A DNA stretch of 64,000 bases from Persicaria tinctoria (lineage: Eukaryota > Streptophyta > Magnoliopsida > Caryophyllales > Polygonaceae). The notes under the pieces were generated by a model. The model made no database searches and was not told the origin of the DNA. It saw only the letters and a program-made list of their open reading frames with translations. The translations under genes and the position numbers were made by a program. Positions 13,401 to 24,380 of the stretch are shown piece by piece; the stretch's first letter is position 1, and every line of letters starts with the position of its first letter. Location: NCBI GenBank assembly GCA_037127255.1, contig JBANSL010000007.1, positions 64,465,038 to 64,529,037 on the forward strand, written 5' to 3'.

Positions 13401-15964
13401 ATCTATGCCAACACTACAGGAATTCATAAGGTAATAGGGGAAACACTACTGAGTGACCACATGTAAGCATGCTAGGATAAACCATCACATAAAGCAATTG
13501 ATCATCGAATTCAACATCAATCTAATTTGCATGAGTAAGATATTTCAAGGTGATAGAAAGATAGAAGGATCACACTATGAGGGACCTAGCTCGAGAGGGA
13601 ATCAACAATAATGCAAGCAAGGTATAAATTCGCACAAGTCACAACCAATGGTCCTACATGATACTAAAGGCTTAACATGACATTCGATACATACATGCGC
13701 TTGAATGACCAACACATTGATGTGCAAGAAATCCTATGAACATAGTCCGTCGATATAGAAGCATGGGAGGAATATAACAATTCATAATGCAAGCCTACAC
13801 AACAGGCAATATGACTAACATACAAGGTATGTGTTCCAACTCAACAACCATTTGAATAAGGCATGCATTTACCAAGACATCACGTCAAATAGCATGATCA
13901 CAATTGAACTACTAATTTAGTCAACAACCACGGGTAATATCGACTAATCATGCAGGGGAAATCATCTTACGACATTCATACAAGAGAAGTGTAGCACACT
14001 ATCATGGGCCTAATCAAGGGGAAGACAATAACTATATACAGACACTTATCATGCAATTCATGCTTCAAATCAGTCGTTAGTACGACCAATACAACAGGTC
14101 AATTAGACATGCGAAGGCGACATATAATCAGGACAGGAAGCAAGGTGCAACACGGGACCTAAGCAATGGGGAAAGCATGGGTACAAAATGTCATACAACC
14201 AAGAATTTACATTGAGACTCATCATCTTAACATGTACTGGGAATTACATATCATATAAGGCATGTTGACATCAAGTTGTAACACATATCCATCAAGTAAG
14301 GCACTCACTCTATCATGATACAAGAACTGAACGATCACACTATCATGAACCTATTTATAGGGAGAACATTAATCATGCTGCTTTCCAACACATGACATTT
14401 ACATTAATGCACTAGTATGACGATGCAACATACTGAGTAAGGCATGCTGGGATGATAGAGACTTAACATGTGTAACTTGGACTCACACAATGGCCATCAT
14501 GAACATTAAAGCATGCATTCATCAAAACTTAATTGACAATTATACCACATATTCCCCATCCAACGCAACTAATCACACAATAATATCAAGTGAAAAACAA
14601 CCAACAGTCGTTAATCTGACGAATACCAAATAGATGGGCATGTGGTAGATTCTTGTCATAAAACGAGTAATAAGCATCAAGGCGTCATCCGCTAGTATGC
14701 TAAAGAGATCATTTACATGCATTCATACAAAGAAGAGTTTATCACACTATCATGGACCTAACCCAGGAGAAAACAATTATCATGTAGGTTCATATCATGT
14801 GGTTTATATGCTTCCAATCAATCATTAGTACAATTAATACAATAACTTAAGTAGGCATGCTATGACAACGTGATCACGATAGAGAGTGAGGCATAACACA
14901 AGACTTGATCAACGCAACTAATCACAGATGTAATAACAAGAGCAACGTTTTACAAATGAGCATTTGCAAGGTACATGCATGAGGTTACAAAATCATGTCA
15001 TGTAGTTCAAAGAGAGTCACCATTACAACCGGACAGAGATCCCTAAGGGCAACCATTGACTTTCCCGAACTGACTCATCACCCCTATTTCTCGTGGGACC
15101 TTGGTACGTATGATTCTTTGTGGCAAGAAAACCTCGGTTGATCATCATAAGAATCAAGGAAGACAAACCCCAAAAACACCTTACTTTTGACTCAAAATGA
15201 CATCAAGAACTATCTTCCAATACTCACTCAGACAACCTCCATATCCATACATGAGTTTCTGACGCAATGTGTTTACCAACCCGATTCCCATGAAAGATAC
15301 TGCTATCCGGGAGAAAGACTCGATAGAACCGTCAAAGGGTTGACAAACATAGTGGAAGGGGCTGTTTCACACAAGCTGGGCTGACCACACAGACTTAAGG
15401 GTACTCCCACTATCCCGTGTGCACAAATCAGTCGATAGACATTTAATTGTTAGGCATACCAATCAGATTTTAGCATGTCAAGCACTCATCATAGAATTAG
15501 TCAATGACAATTATAATAACCTCCTTCGAGGGAGATCGTACTCAGTCTCACTATATAAAGCACATCAAGCTATCTAATGTCGCTCTTCGAGGAGCGACTG
15601 ACCGGAGGGGCAAAAACCTCGCGATCCTACCTAACTCGCCACTCCAACCACCTTGGTGCAATCTCCTTGGAGTCTTCCAGACCCACTGTAAAGAGCAAGC
15701 TAGTATTTTGCCTACCGTTCCCAACTACTCCCAATAGGGGTGGTCTAGCGCCTTTACTACCCACTCGTGTCCCCGTTTGGTCGATTTTCCTTATTTATTA
15801 CAAGTCGAGTTCATTACTTAGTTCAATTTTAGTTAAGCATCTTAAATTCATTTTGCCCCTTTAAATCATTTTCGAAAAGTCCTTGAAACTCGTGGGCTGT
15901 TTTCAAAACTTACACTCGACCCTTGTGTACCCGAATTGCACAACCTGAGCTCTGATACCATCTT
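10499..15964 (-). mobile_element. Element A internal region, copy 2 (non-coding)
   Basis: This has the same length (5466) as copy 1 and differs from it by only about eight substitutions that I could find by eye. It has no coding capacity. It contains the second polypurine-like hairpin at 10941-10964 and the same degenerate internal repeats as copy 1. Confidence 0.85.
15949..15960 (-). promoter_or_regulatory. Primer binding site, tRNA-Met type (element A, copy 2)
   Basis: The minus strand reads TGGTATCAGAGC, four bases from the right LTR, identical in placement to the site at 7518-7529. Confidence 0.85.
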
Positions 15965-16440
15965 TGTAACGGCCCGGAATTATGATTTCCGGGTTACGTT
16001 TCAAGGGATAAAACCCCTTGTTCGGATCTTGCAATTCAGGTACGGGTTGAGTTTTAAAACAAAATATTTGTACTAAAAGAAGGGATTTCGAACCCTTAAA
16101 GATCGCGGATCCATTGGAGATCAAATACCTGCCTTAGTCTAATCGTGAAATCGAGCGAAAGCAAAAATAAGGTTGAGTTTAAATACAATCCGAAAAGAAG
16201 TATAAAAGAGAGGAAGTGTGGTGGTCTCTCAACCTCTCGATCTAACGCCAAAAGTCTGAACCCGCCAAGCATCCACATAAGCAACGATAGCGGCTAACGG
16301 TTACCTGAATCTAAAAAAAATGAGGGGGATCTGGGTCAATCATCAGGTCACTCATGCGCGTATGTAAACACACTCTGAGAGGCATATAATAAGCACCCTA
16401 TTCTTAAGATGAAATGCGTAATGCCATACGTAAATTAGAT

Positions 16441-16507
<67 letters not shown>

Positions 16508-18977
16508 TGACAGATTGATATAATGCAGAAAGCGATAAATGGATCCACACAGAATGCCAAATGACATGTCCCTCTCGTACCTCCACCCCCCTTTCAATAG
16601 GGCGGAGACTGGCCAGTTCGGTGCTATAGCATATCAATTTCCTCGTGGTGGTGCACAACCCACGACATCAGCATATCATATCATCTCATCGCTTGCCCGA
16701 TGGTGCTGGGCTATCATATCATGCTCATATAGACTCGATTGACTCAGGGTACCCGATGAGGCTGGGCTACCCTATGACCCTAGCAAAGACTCTAGGACTA
16801 TCAAAGATAACGGCCGTTCTCTTGCAAGGACATATAGCAATCATATGATTTTCATTTTAGCTCCTAAGCATGATTCTAAGTCGTATGGTGCATGGACACT
16901 AGCCTACTATATAACACCCAGTGCATAGAGCGCCCATCATGAGTAAGTTCAAAGAACTTACCTGGAGTAGCAGATCAGCAAGACGAAAAGCAGCAAGATA
17001 CAAGCAAGCAGGTTACAGATCACCTAACAATTATTAATAATATGCATAAGTAAACTGCACAAAATGGGATCCATTTACCACTACATAACATTCTCATCAA
17101 TCCATTAATCATAGCATCATCAGCATCCTTTATCTCAACTTATCTCAACATCTTATATCATCTTACTCCACTGTCATTTCCATAACTGGCCTAATCATAC
17201 TTCAATCCATATAATCTCACTAGCTAGTCAAGTTGTTATTTAAAACAATTACTTCAAAATTATACTTAGCCATTTCTAATTCATAAAATATTTAATCTTT
17301 AAAAATACTTCCAAAAATCCATTTAAATAATCCCGACATACTTTACTTTAATTAAAACATCAATCTTGGGACTTAAATAACTTTCAACACTTAATAAATA
17401 GTTCAGATTATATACTTTAAAACCGACCCTCTTTAAATATCGACACAAAAATCGATTTCTAAATAATCAATTATCGGTTATCGGTTAAACAATTAATAAA
17501 TAAATAAATAAATGAATAACGAATAAACTCGAACCGAACCAACGCTTTTAACCCGAACCGAACCAAACCCGCTAAATCCCATCCCGGTTAAACAAATAAA
17601 CAAATAATATAATATATAACCAAAAATAGAGAGATGGGGCCCACAGGAGTCTTCATCTTCCTCCTCCGATTTCAAAAACAACTCCCGCCGGGCATCATAC
17701 GAGGACTCTCGCCGGCGTCGAGCTGGAGCTCCACCTCCCGGCCTCCTTCTCCGATGTTGTTCGGCACCCAGCTCCGCCTCGTCTCGGCTCACCCGTGCTC
17801 TGCTCGGCCTCGCTGGCCGCCCCTGCTCATCGCTTGCGCTCTCGCCTGACGACGCTCGCTCATCGCTCATTCGAGCTCGCCGGAGCTCTCGACTGAGCTC
17901 ACGAGCTTCACCCGACGTCCCGCACTCAGCTCACGCACACTCGCACTCACTCTCGGCCCGACCCAAGACAGAAATTAAATCAAAACAGAGGGAGGAGAGG
18001 CAGAAACTCACCGAGGGAGTTCGCGACTTCGGAGCTTCGTCGGAGCTTATCGGTGGCTCGATTCACTGCATCGGAGAGGGAGGACCTCGGGGTCGGCCTA
18101 GGACAAATAAAGGATTGTTAAAGGGGTGTGATTCCATGGGATTTTGAATCGAACGAGAGATCGAACTCACCGAACTCGGAGGGAAAAACAGGGTAACGGA
18201 GAGGACGTCGGGGCTGCGCTCTCGGCCTTCGGGCTCTTCGAGGCGACGCTGCTGCTGCTCGGGGTGTCGAGGAGGTATAGGACCTTCTGTTGGCGGCTCG
18301 TGGTGGAAGGAGGGAAGAGCAGGGGTTGCGTAGGTGCTTCCTTCCTCTCGGCAACACAGGGGAGAGATTGGGGCTGTTGCTTCCGCTGCTGCGCTCTCAA
18401 GGACGGGGGACGGCTAGCTATTGCTGGTGGCTCGAGGGAGGCGATCGGAGCTGTTATGGTTGCTGCTCAGCAGACGAGGAAGGATGGAAGAAGTGGTGGT
18501 GAGCTGTATGTGGAACCAAAGAGCGGGAGTGGAGGTGACGGTGAGGGTATGGTGATGGTGATGGCGATGGCGGAATGGCGTGGGAGTTGTGACGTCGAAC
18601 ATCAGAAATAGGAATGGAGGGAGAGGGATGGATTTGAAAGGGTATGGTGAGGTGAGGGAGTGGTTGAAGATTGTGTGTTGAATTGGTTAACTGTTACCCG
18701 AAAATAATTCCCGAATACGCGAATTTTGAATCATACAATTAGTTATTAAATGTTATTTTCCCCGACTCTCGCTTTCTCGATCAATTAGATTTATAAAAAT
18801 CGAAAAGGATATCACACTACGATAATTATTTTGAATTTTCGAGGTAAAACGACGGAAATTATTCGTCAAATTTTATTTTTCGGCCAGAATCCGCTAAATG
18901 AGTTCTAAATTCAGTTTATGTTCATTTTTAATTTCCTTTTCCCAAAAATTTAGGATTTTAAGTTCCGAGTTTTTACA
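15965..18977 (-). repeat. Element A right LTR (3013 bases, complete)
   Basis: This matches the middle LTR with about ten substitutions, a 2-base deletion and a 50-base expansion of an AT tract. Its end reads GTTTTTACA at 18977, where the other copies have GCCTTTACA. The next five bases, GAGTA (18978-18982), are the expected target duplication: the uninterrupted sequence in B's other LTR (25911-25935) reads CGACATCGAGTAGATTTC. Confidence 0.87.
16443..16506. repeat. AT dinucleotide microsatellite
   Basis: An uninterrupted AT run of about 64 bases. The equivalent place in the middle LTR (about 8012-8025) has only about 13 bases, so the run expanded by 50 bases after the LTRs separated. Tyr-Ile repeat frames read through it are artefacts. 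Confidence 0.95.
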
Positions 18978-19365
18978 GAGTAGATTTCTCAGCTTCCAGC
19001 TCTGTTCGTAAAACGCACTTTCCCGCTGCCTCGTTCGTCGGATTGACGCATATGACCATGCGTTGGAAAGCTCTTTCCGAGGGCTACAACTCTCATGAAG
19101 ACATCACAGCCTGATTCAGAATGATGAATACCAGAAATTGGCCTTCTCTCCAGCTGCACCATTCTTGGCTTCTCCATGACTTTCCATTAAGCTCCAAAAT
19201 GCGTCCGATTTCTGCGAAATATTACAAAAACTTGTGTAGACCTCCATATATAACAACTAAGCATAAACTACACATATTTTGTATCATTCAATCCCAAATG
19301 CATGCAATGTATGCAGAAATCGATATAAAAGTAAGTGTAAAACATGGCGAATTAGGCTCACATCA
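18978..19365 (-). repeat. Element B 3' LTR remnant (388 bases)
   Basis: This matches 25921-26308 at the same length with few substitutions and ends in CACATCA. The remainder of this LTR lies on the far side of element A, outside the window. Confidence 0.88.
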
Positions 19366-20998
19366 AACACCCCATACTTAAGCTTGCTTGTCCTCAAGCA
19401 ATACTTTTATTTGTCATTCAGGGGAAGAATTCAAACTCTCAACATATCAGATTCATTGTTATATAACCCTGCAATCAATTACTATCCTTGAAAAGGTACT
19501 AGTGTCACAGATTCATGCATGTGCAAATATGTAAAAACAACATCTACTCACAAAAGGAGGGTTATGCAAAACATTCATTCGTGACAAAGCATTGATAATC
19601 AAGAAGACTTTAATTTAAGCTCATGAAGGAGTAGATTGGTAAAAGGCTAAAGGTGGGCAACTTTTGGCAATGTGGTGCTTTTTGATCCGGGGAAATGGAT
19701 CACTTTCAAACTTTGAGTTTCATTCCACATTCCTTTCTTCCTTTGATTCATCACCTTTCATATTGCTTTTTTCAATAATAATGCTTTTACCTCTCTAACC
19801 TCAGCACTGCCTTCTCGCGAGTCGCAAACATGGGTGTCATGAATGGCCCCGGATACTTAGTGCGTCGGACTCCTCACAATGTGTCCCATCTCTCCAAACT
19901 ATTATCTCAGAGAGCAGGGTCAATCTACCTTTATCTCTTGAGGTGATTGGATTTTTTTTCACTCATTAAATTTTCCATATGTTTCAAACAATTTCCCGCC
20001 AAACTTCAATAATGATAACAATCACAAACACAAACACCATATGACATCTCCATAATGTAACATCATTCTCAACATAATCCCCGGATAAGGTAAAGAATGG
20101 AAATATTTAGATCATGTGGAGCAAATATTGAAATAAGGCATATTATGGCTTTTGTGATGCATAAGCATAGGTAAGGCTAGGAATATAAACATATGAGCAT
20201 TTATATGGAATTTAAAGTCCTCAATCATTTTATCATGCAACATGTCAAAAGCAATTTCAAATTTTACCTCCTTTCATGGTTTTCAAGAAATAATGCACTT
20301 CATTGTGACTTCCCTTTACTAGGCAATTTCATGCTATATCTCTAATGAATCCAATTTTGCATCGTTGAGTCCAATAAAGCTTCCATGACGTTATTCAAAA
20401 ATTTTCAATGGGGGTCATTTTTCTCAAATTTTGGAAAACATGCATATATAAGCACATAAATTAATAATGCATTCCAAAATAGCCATGTAGCAATTCAAAG
20501 AAATAAACTTTAAACATGCACACATAATGTCAAATAAATCAAATATGCACAAAGTAAGCCCTTCCCCCACCCCATACTTAAACATTACAGTGTCCTCACT
20601 GTATAAAAAACAAGGGTAAAGAAAGAAACTCACAAGATAGGTGTGCAGATCGTCGGAAAATCAAGCGAAGAAGGTGCTGCAGTGCTTGTCGTCGTCGACA
20701 ACATCTCCTCGACATCGAGTTCTTCCTGTTGCCTCCAGGGTGATCTTCTCGACCACAGGCTTGCTCGATGTGGTTTGTCGATGTCGAGTTCCTTCCCTCA
20801 TGTCGACAAGACTGTAGCTTCTTCACACCTGCAAGATTCGTTAGAAAAGAAATACCCACAATAGTATAATCCTAAAAACAATGTCCAAAACCCTAAACAA
20901 AAATAACAATGTCCAAAAAAGTCCCCAAAATAAAAAAAAAAAAGTCTATTTACAGGCTCTAGATTTTATAGTCGCTAGGCCGACTTTCTCCGTTAAGC
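19366..20998 (-). other. Element B 3' non-coding region and polypurine tract
   Basis: The minus strand reads AAGTATGGGGTG just before the LTR, a polypurine tract. The rest has no supportable gene. It holds blocks shared with elements C and G: an ATG-rich conserved motif at 19821-19860, a block at about 20320-20370 (ATGCTATATCTCTAATGAAT), and TCGACATCGA palindromes at 20690-20815. Confidence 0.7.
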
Positions 20999-21805
20999 TC
21001 AAGGTGGCATCTTCAGAGCCCATGTAGCTTGGGCTTCGAACAAGACTCCATTTTTATCTTTCAGCTGAATTCCTCCTGAATGGATCTTATTCACTGTGAA
21101 TGGTCCCATCTTCTTCTTATTGAATTTGTTAGGAAACCAATGATCCTTTGATTTAGAGACATAGACCATATCTCCTACTTTGTATTCCTTTGGATCGTCA
21201 TCGGAAATCCTGCATAAGCGCACATACCAAGGCAAACCTCTCCCATGTATAGATAAATCATTGATTGAAATAGGAGAAGAAAGATTCATACCTTGGCTTA
21301 CCTTCGCGGAATCGCATTCGGGAACCACTGGATCTTGTCGACATCGAGTAACATTACCCGACATCGAGTTGCCTTCAGCTTCCGGTGGTGGACTGTTCGA
21401 AGACGGCGAACTCGAGGAAACCCTAATTTTGTCGACATTGACAACAGTTGTCGATGTCGAGGAGTTCTTGTCTTCAGGTGGGTTTCTTGTCGAGGAAGGT
21501 GGTGTCGAAGAAGCCAGAATCTTCTCGACATCGACAACTCTTGTCGACGTCGAGTAGTCTTCGATCCCCTTTTGCCTGCTCGTCGATGGAGGTGTGATCG
21601 AGGAGATCAAGATCTTGTCGATATCGACAACAGTTGTCGATGTCGACTTGTTCTCTGGTTCTAGTTGCTTGCTCGACGATGCTGGTGGAGGTTTCTGATC
21701 TTTGTCGATGTCGACTAAACTACTCGATCCCGAGGAGTTTTGGTTGACTACGACCCCATACTTAGCTCCTGTGTTCTCCTTGAGGATTGCCATGATCTCC
21801 TCCAC
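20999..21805 (-). CDS. Element B pol tail: repeat-rich linker plus integrase C-terminal segment
   Basis: The reading frame begins upstream of 21805 (a GTG codon there is only the first start-like codon); the frame is open back to a stop at 21845. Residues about 54-150 are four 31-residue repeats with the core STSTTVVDIDKI. Residues about 205-268 (KVGDMVYVSKSKDHWFPNKF, then KKKMGPFTVNKIHSGGIQLK) match the end of Athila/gypsy integrase, which in this family follows the catalytic core. The core, reverse transcriptase and RNase H are missing between this tail and the protease. It overlaps the end of the gag-protease frame in another frame, so a one-base change probably split one original polyprotein. 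Confidence 0.7.
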   Translation of the reverse strand: MEEIMAILKENTGAKYGVVVNQNSSGSSSLVDIDKDQKPPPASSSKQLEPENKSTSTTVVDIDKILISSITPPSTSRQKGIEDYSTSTRVVDVEKILASSTPPSSTRNPPEDKNSSTSTTVVNVDKIRVSSSSPSSNSPPPEAEGNSMSGNVTRCRQDPVVPECDSAKVSQGMNLSSPISINDLSIHGRGLPWYVRLCRISDDDPKEYKVGDMVYVSKSKDHWFPNKFNKKKMGPFTVNKIHSGGIQLKDKNGVLFEAQATWALKMPP

Positions 21806-21819
21806 CTGGGCCTCCTTGA

Positions 21820-24297
21820 CTACGACCCCATACTTTCCATCTCCTCAGGGGTCATATTTCTGACCTTGGGTTCCCCGCAGGTGATGTAGCCGGCTGAGAT
21901 AGATTTCACCTCTTCCATTGGACCTGTATGCCTTTCAGTTTTATTAAAAGAATACTCAATTACCTCATCGCTGATGTTGAAGGTGAGCACTCCTTTCCGT
22001 ACGCTTATGTTGGCATCCACAGTCGCCAAGAATGGTCTCCCTAGAATAATTGGACAAGCAGGATCTTCTTGCATATCAACAATTAAGAAATCAGCAGGGA
22101 CGAAGAATTTACCTACTTGTACTGGAACATTTTCCACCATGCCTGTTGGAATGACCACTGTGTTGTTGGCCATGTATAGTCTAGCATCCACAGGCTCCAG
22201 GGCACCTATCTTAATCTTGGACCAAATTGTTAAAGGCATAATACTAACACTGGCTCCAAGATCACATAGGGCATTAATTTTGTATGGACCAAATCCAATA
22301 GTTATAGCAAACTTACCTGGATCCGGCCTTTTCTCCAATATGTCCAGATGGCTGCACTCTTCTGTGATTTCTGCCATCGATCTCTTTTTGCTCAAAATCT
22401 CTTTTAGGAACTTGACATAGGATGGCATCTCATTAAGAGCTTCTATGAAGGGGATGGTGACATTCAGCTTCTGAAGCATTTTGATGAAGCGCTGAAACTT
22501 TTTCTCCGCTGGATCCTTTAGAGATTTTGTGGGGAAAGGCAGCTTCTTTTTCTGATTCGGAGCCAGAACAGACGTCGGAGGCGTTGCAGACTTCTCGACA
22601 TCGATTTGAGACTTCTCGACATCGACAAGCTCCTCGACATCGACAACTTTCCTCGATGTCGAGTTGTTGTTCAGTGTAGAGGTTGGTCGATCAGGGTTGT
22701 CCTCGACATCGAGAAGTTTTTTGTCGACATCGACAAGATTCTTGTCGACATCGAGTTGTTCTTCAGTGCTGTCCTGCTGCTTTCCGACCTCTGGCTCGCG
22801 TAGTTGATGTCCGCTCCTGAGCTTTACAGCAGCTACATGTCCAGTTTTTCCTTTAGGATTTGGTTCTGAAGATCCAGGGAGTGCGCCTGACTGTCTGGGG
22901 ATTCCTGCTGCTAGCTGATCAATCTGTGTATCAACTGTTTTCCGCCAGATATCAATTTCCCCAAGCCTAGAGTTGACACCTTGCATCTGAGTATAGACGG
23001 AGTTGAAAGATTGCCTAGTTTCTGAGTGGTTCCTCCGTATCTCCTCCAGGACTGTCTGTATATCATCCTTCTTTTGGTCCCTTTCTGGATGTCCTGGAGC
23101 TCTGTAGGGCGGGGGATTCCTAGGGACTCCTTGGTTCCATTGTGGTTGCTGAAACCTTTGGTCCCCCATGTAGCGATTGGGACCCCCTGCGTAAGCTGCA
23201 TCCTCATGGTACTCTGCCAATCTGACTTGCTCTGTGTGTGGGCATTCAGGAGTGGTGTGCCTTTGCGATCCGCATTCTATGCAAGGCTGGTTGACAGAGA
23301 GATACTTTACTTGCTTGATGAGCTTCCTATTCTGGTCTCTGTAGTATTGCTCTCTAACATCAGGATCAATTTCCTTTGCTGGCTCATAGAGAGGCATAGA
23401 TGGTGCTGGCCTGGCGTATGGGTTCTCTTCATAAGTTGCAGTAGACCCATATTTGTTGTCGTAGTTGGTGAGCTTCTCTAGCACACCCCATGCGTCACTT
23501 GGCGGCATTGTCAGATACTCGTAGTGAGTATAATTGTTGATTCTGTCCTTAGTGACTTGGTCAAGAGAGTTGAAGAAGATCTCCTGAATGATGTAGGGTG
23601 GCTGTCCATGAGTAGGGCAAGATCGCAGTAGTTCCTTGTAGCGCTCCCATGCCCTTGCCAGCAGTTCCCCTTTCTGCTGTTTAAAGGCGGTAATTTTCTG
23701 GCGGAGATGTGCTGTTTTGGCAGGTGGGAAGAATTTGTTCAGAAACTCTTGCTCTACTTGGGCCCAGGTTGTGAGTGATTTTGCTTTCAGCCCTTCCAGC
23801 CATTTCAGTGCAGGTCCAGCAAGAGACCAGCGAAAAGATTTCATCTTGACATATTTCAAGGTTGTACCTTCTGCAAGAGTACGGCACATATCATGAAAGT
23901 TAGTAATATGTTCAAGAGGACACTCATTAAATCTGCCGTAAAAGGCATTATTTTTAAGCTCTATAAGAAATTGAGTGCGAATTTCAAAAGAGTTTTCAGG
24001 GATTAGAATCGCCGATTCAGGCACGACGAGTGTTGGATGCATGTAATCCTCTGCAGTGGTTGGGTACTGGGCAAGCTCAGCTTGTGCTTGTTCCCTTGCT
24101 GCTCTCTCAGCGGCGAGAGCAGCATTGTTGGTGGCTAGAGCAGCATCTCTGGCGGCTAGATCCCTGGTAAGCCTCTGTATCAGCTGCTCCTGTGTTTCAG
24201 CGGCCGACATGGCTCTTTGCAGTTTATTTCTGACGTGTATAAGGCGCTCTGGGTCGTCTAAGCCGTAATACTCAGGTGGTAGACCAGAACGGCGCAT
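21820..24297 (-). CDS. gag-pro: Element B gag-protease polyprotein (825 aa)
   Basis: This is an intact frame for an Athila-type Gag and aspartic protease, which would form the particle and cleave the polyprotein. Residues about 20-75 are a charged, probably coiled segment and about 115-260 the retrotransposon Gag core. A zinc knuckle has Cys339, Cys342, His347 and Cys352 (CX2CX4HX4C). Residues 516-568 are a linker rich in VDVDK/VDVEK encoded by TCGACATCGA palindromes. The protease active-site signature DLGAS is at 679-683 and ILGRPFL at 750-756, as in other Athila proteases. It starts about 60 bases downstream of the primer site. It stops with TAG at 21820-21822, just after the protease, next to a 20-base direct repeat (21744-21763 and 21816-21835) that marks the deletion or rearrangement border. 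Confidence 0.88.
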   Translation of the reverse strand: MRRSGLPPEYYGLDDPERLIHVRNKLQRAMSAAETQEQLIQRLTRDLAARDAALATNNAALAAERAAREQAQAELAQYPTTAEDYMHPTLVVPESAILIPENSFEIRTQFLIELKNNAFYGRFNECPLEHITNFHDMCRTLAEGTTLKYVKMKSFRWSLAGPALKWLEGLKAKSLTTWAQVEQEFLNKFFPPAKTAHLRQKITAFKQQKGELLARAWERYKELLRSCPTHGQPPYIIQEIFFNSLDQVTKDRINNYTHYEYLTMPPSDAWGVLEKLTNYDNKYGSTATYEENPYARPAPSMPLYEPAKEIDPDVREQYYRDQNRKLIKQVKYLSVNQPCIECGSQRHTTPECPHTEQVRLAEYHEDAAYAGGPNRYMGDQRFQQPQWNQGVPRNPPPYRAPGHPERDQKKDDIQTVLEEIRRNHSETRQSFNSVYTQMQGVNSRLGEIDIWRKTVDTQIDQLAAGIPRQSGALPGSSEPNPKGKTGHVAAVKLRSGHQLREPEVGKQQDSTEEQLDVDKNLVDVDKKLLDVEDNPDRPTSTLNNNSTSRKVVDVEELVDVEKSQIDVEKSATPPTSVLAPNQKKKLPFPTKSLKDPAEKKFQRFIKMLQKLNVTIPFIEALNEMPSYVKFLKEILSKKRSMAEITEECSHLDILEKRPDPGKFAITIGFGPYKINALCDLGASVSIMPLTIWSKIKIGALEPVDARLYMANNTVVIPTGMVENVPVQVGKFFVPADFLIVDMQEDPACPIILGRPFLATVDANISVRKGVLTFNISDEVIEYSFNKTERHTGPMEEVKSISAGYITCGEPKVRNMTPEEMESMGS

Positions 24298-24359
24298 ACA
24301 CCTGTGAGTTCACTCAAAGAAACAGTGAGAACTGACTACCTAAGGCGCGATTGATTGCT

Positions 24360-24377
24360 TCCCCGGCAACGGCGCCA
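24360..24377 (-). promoter_or_regulatory. Primer binding site, tRNA-Asp type (element B)
   Basis: The minus strand reads TGGCGCCGTTGCCGGGGA, a full 18-base match to the site typical of Athila/Tat elements, three bases from the LTR end at 24381. Confidence 0.88.
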
Positions 24378-24380
24378 ATT

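Larger units (their letters stand above)
1..18977 (-). mobile_element. Element A: tandem LARD-type LTR retrotransposon array
   Basis: Two nearly identical 8.4 kb units plus a third partial unit give the order LTR-internal-LTR-internal-LTR. The repeated start recurs at 1, 8430 and 16911. The internal parts are both 5466 bases and contain no retrotransposon protein that I can recognise, which fits a large retrotransposon derivative (LARD) mobilised in trans. By eye, units 1 and 2 differ by roughly a dozen substitutions, a 2-base insertion near 9110 and a 50-base AT expansion. Reading on the minus strand, each LTR starts TGTAAAGG and ends CCGTTACA, followed by a tRNA-Met-type primer site. The array ends at 18977 in the LTR of element B; its left end lies outside the window. 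Unequal recombination between LTRs is the likely origin (inference). Confidence 0.85.

Noticed and set aside
16352..16658. Tyr-Ile-rich small proteins
   Set aside because: They are read through the AT microsatellite.
21298..21664. Plus-strand and other-frame proteins opposite the pol tail of B
   Set aside because: They are shadows of the 93-base repeats; palindromic DNA gives open frames on both strands.
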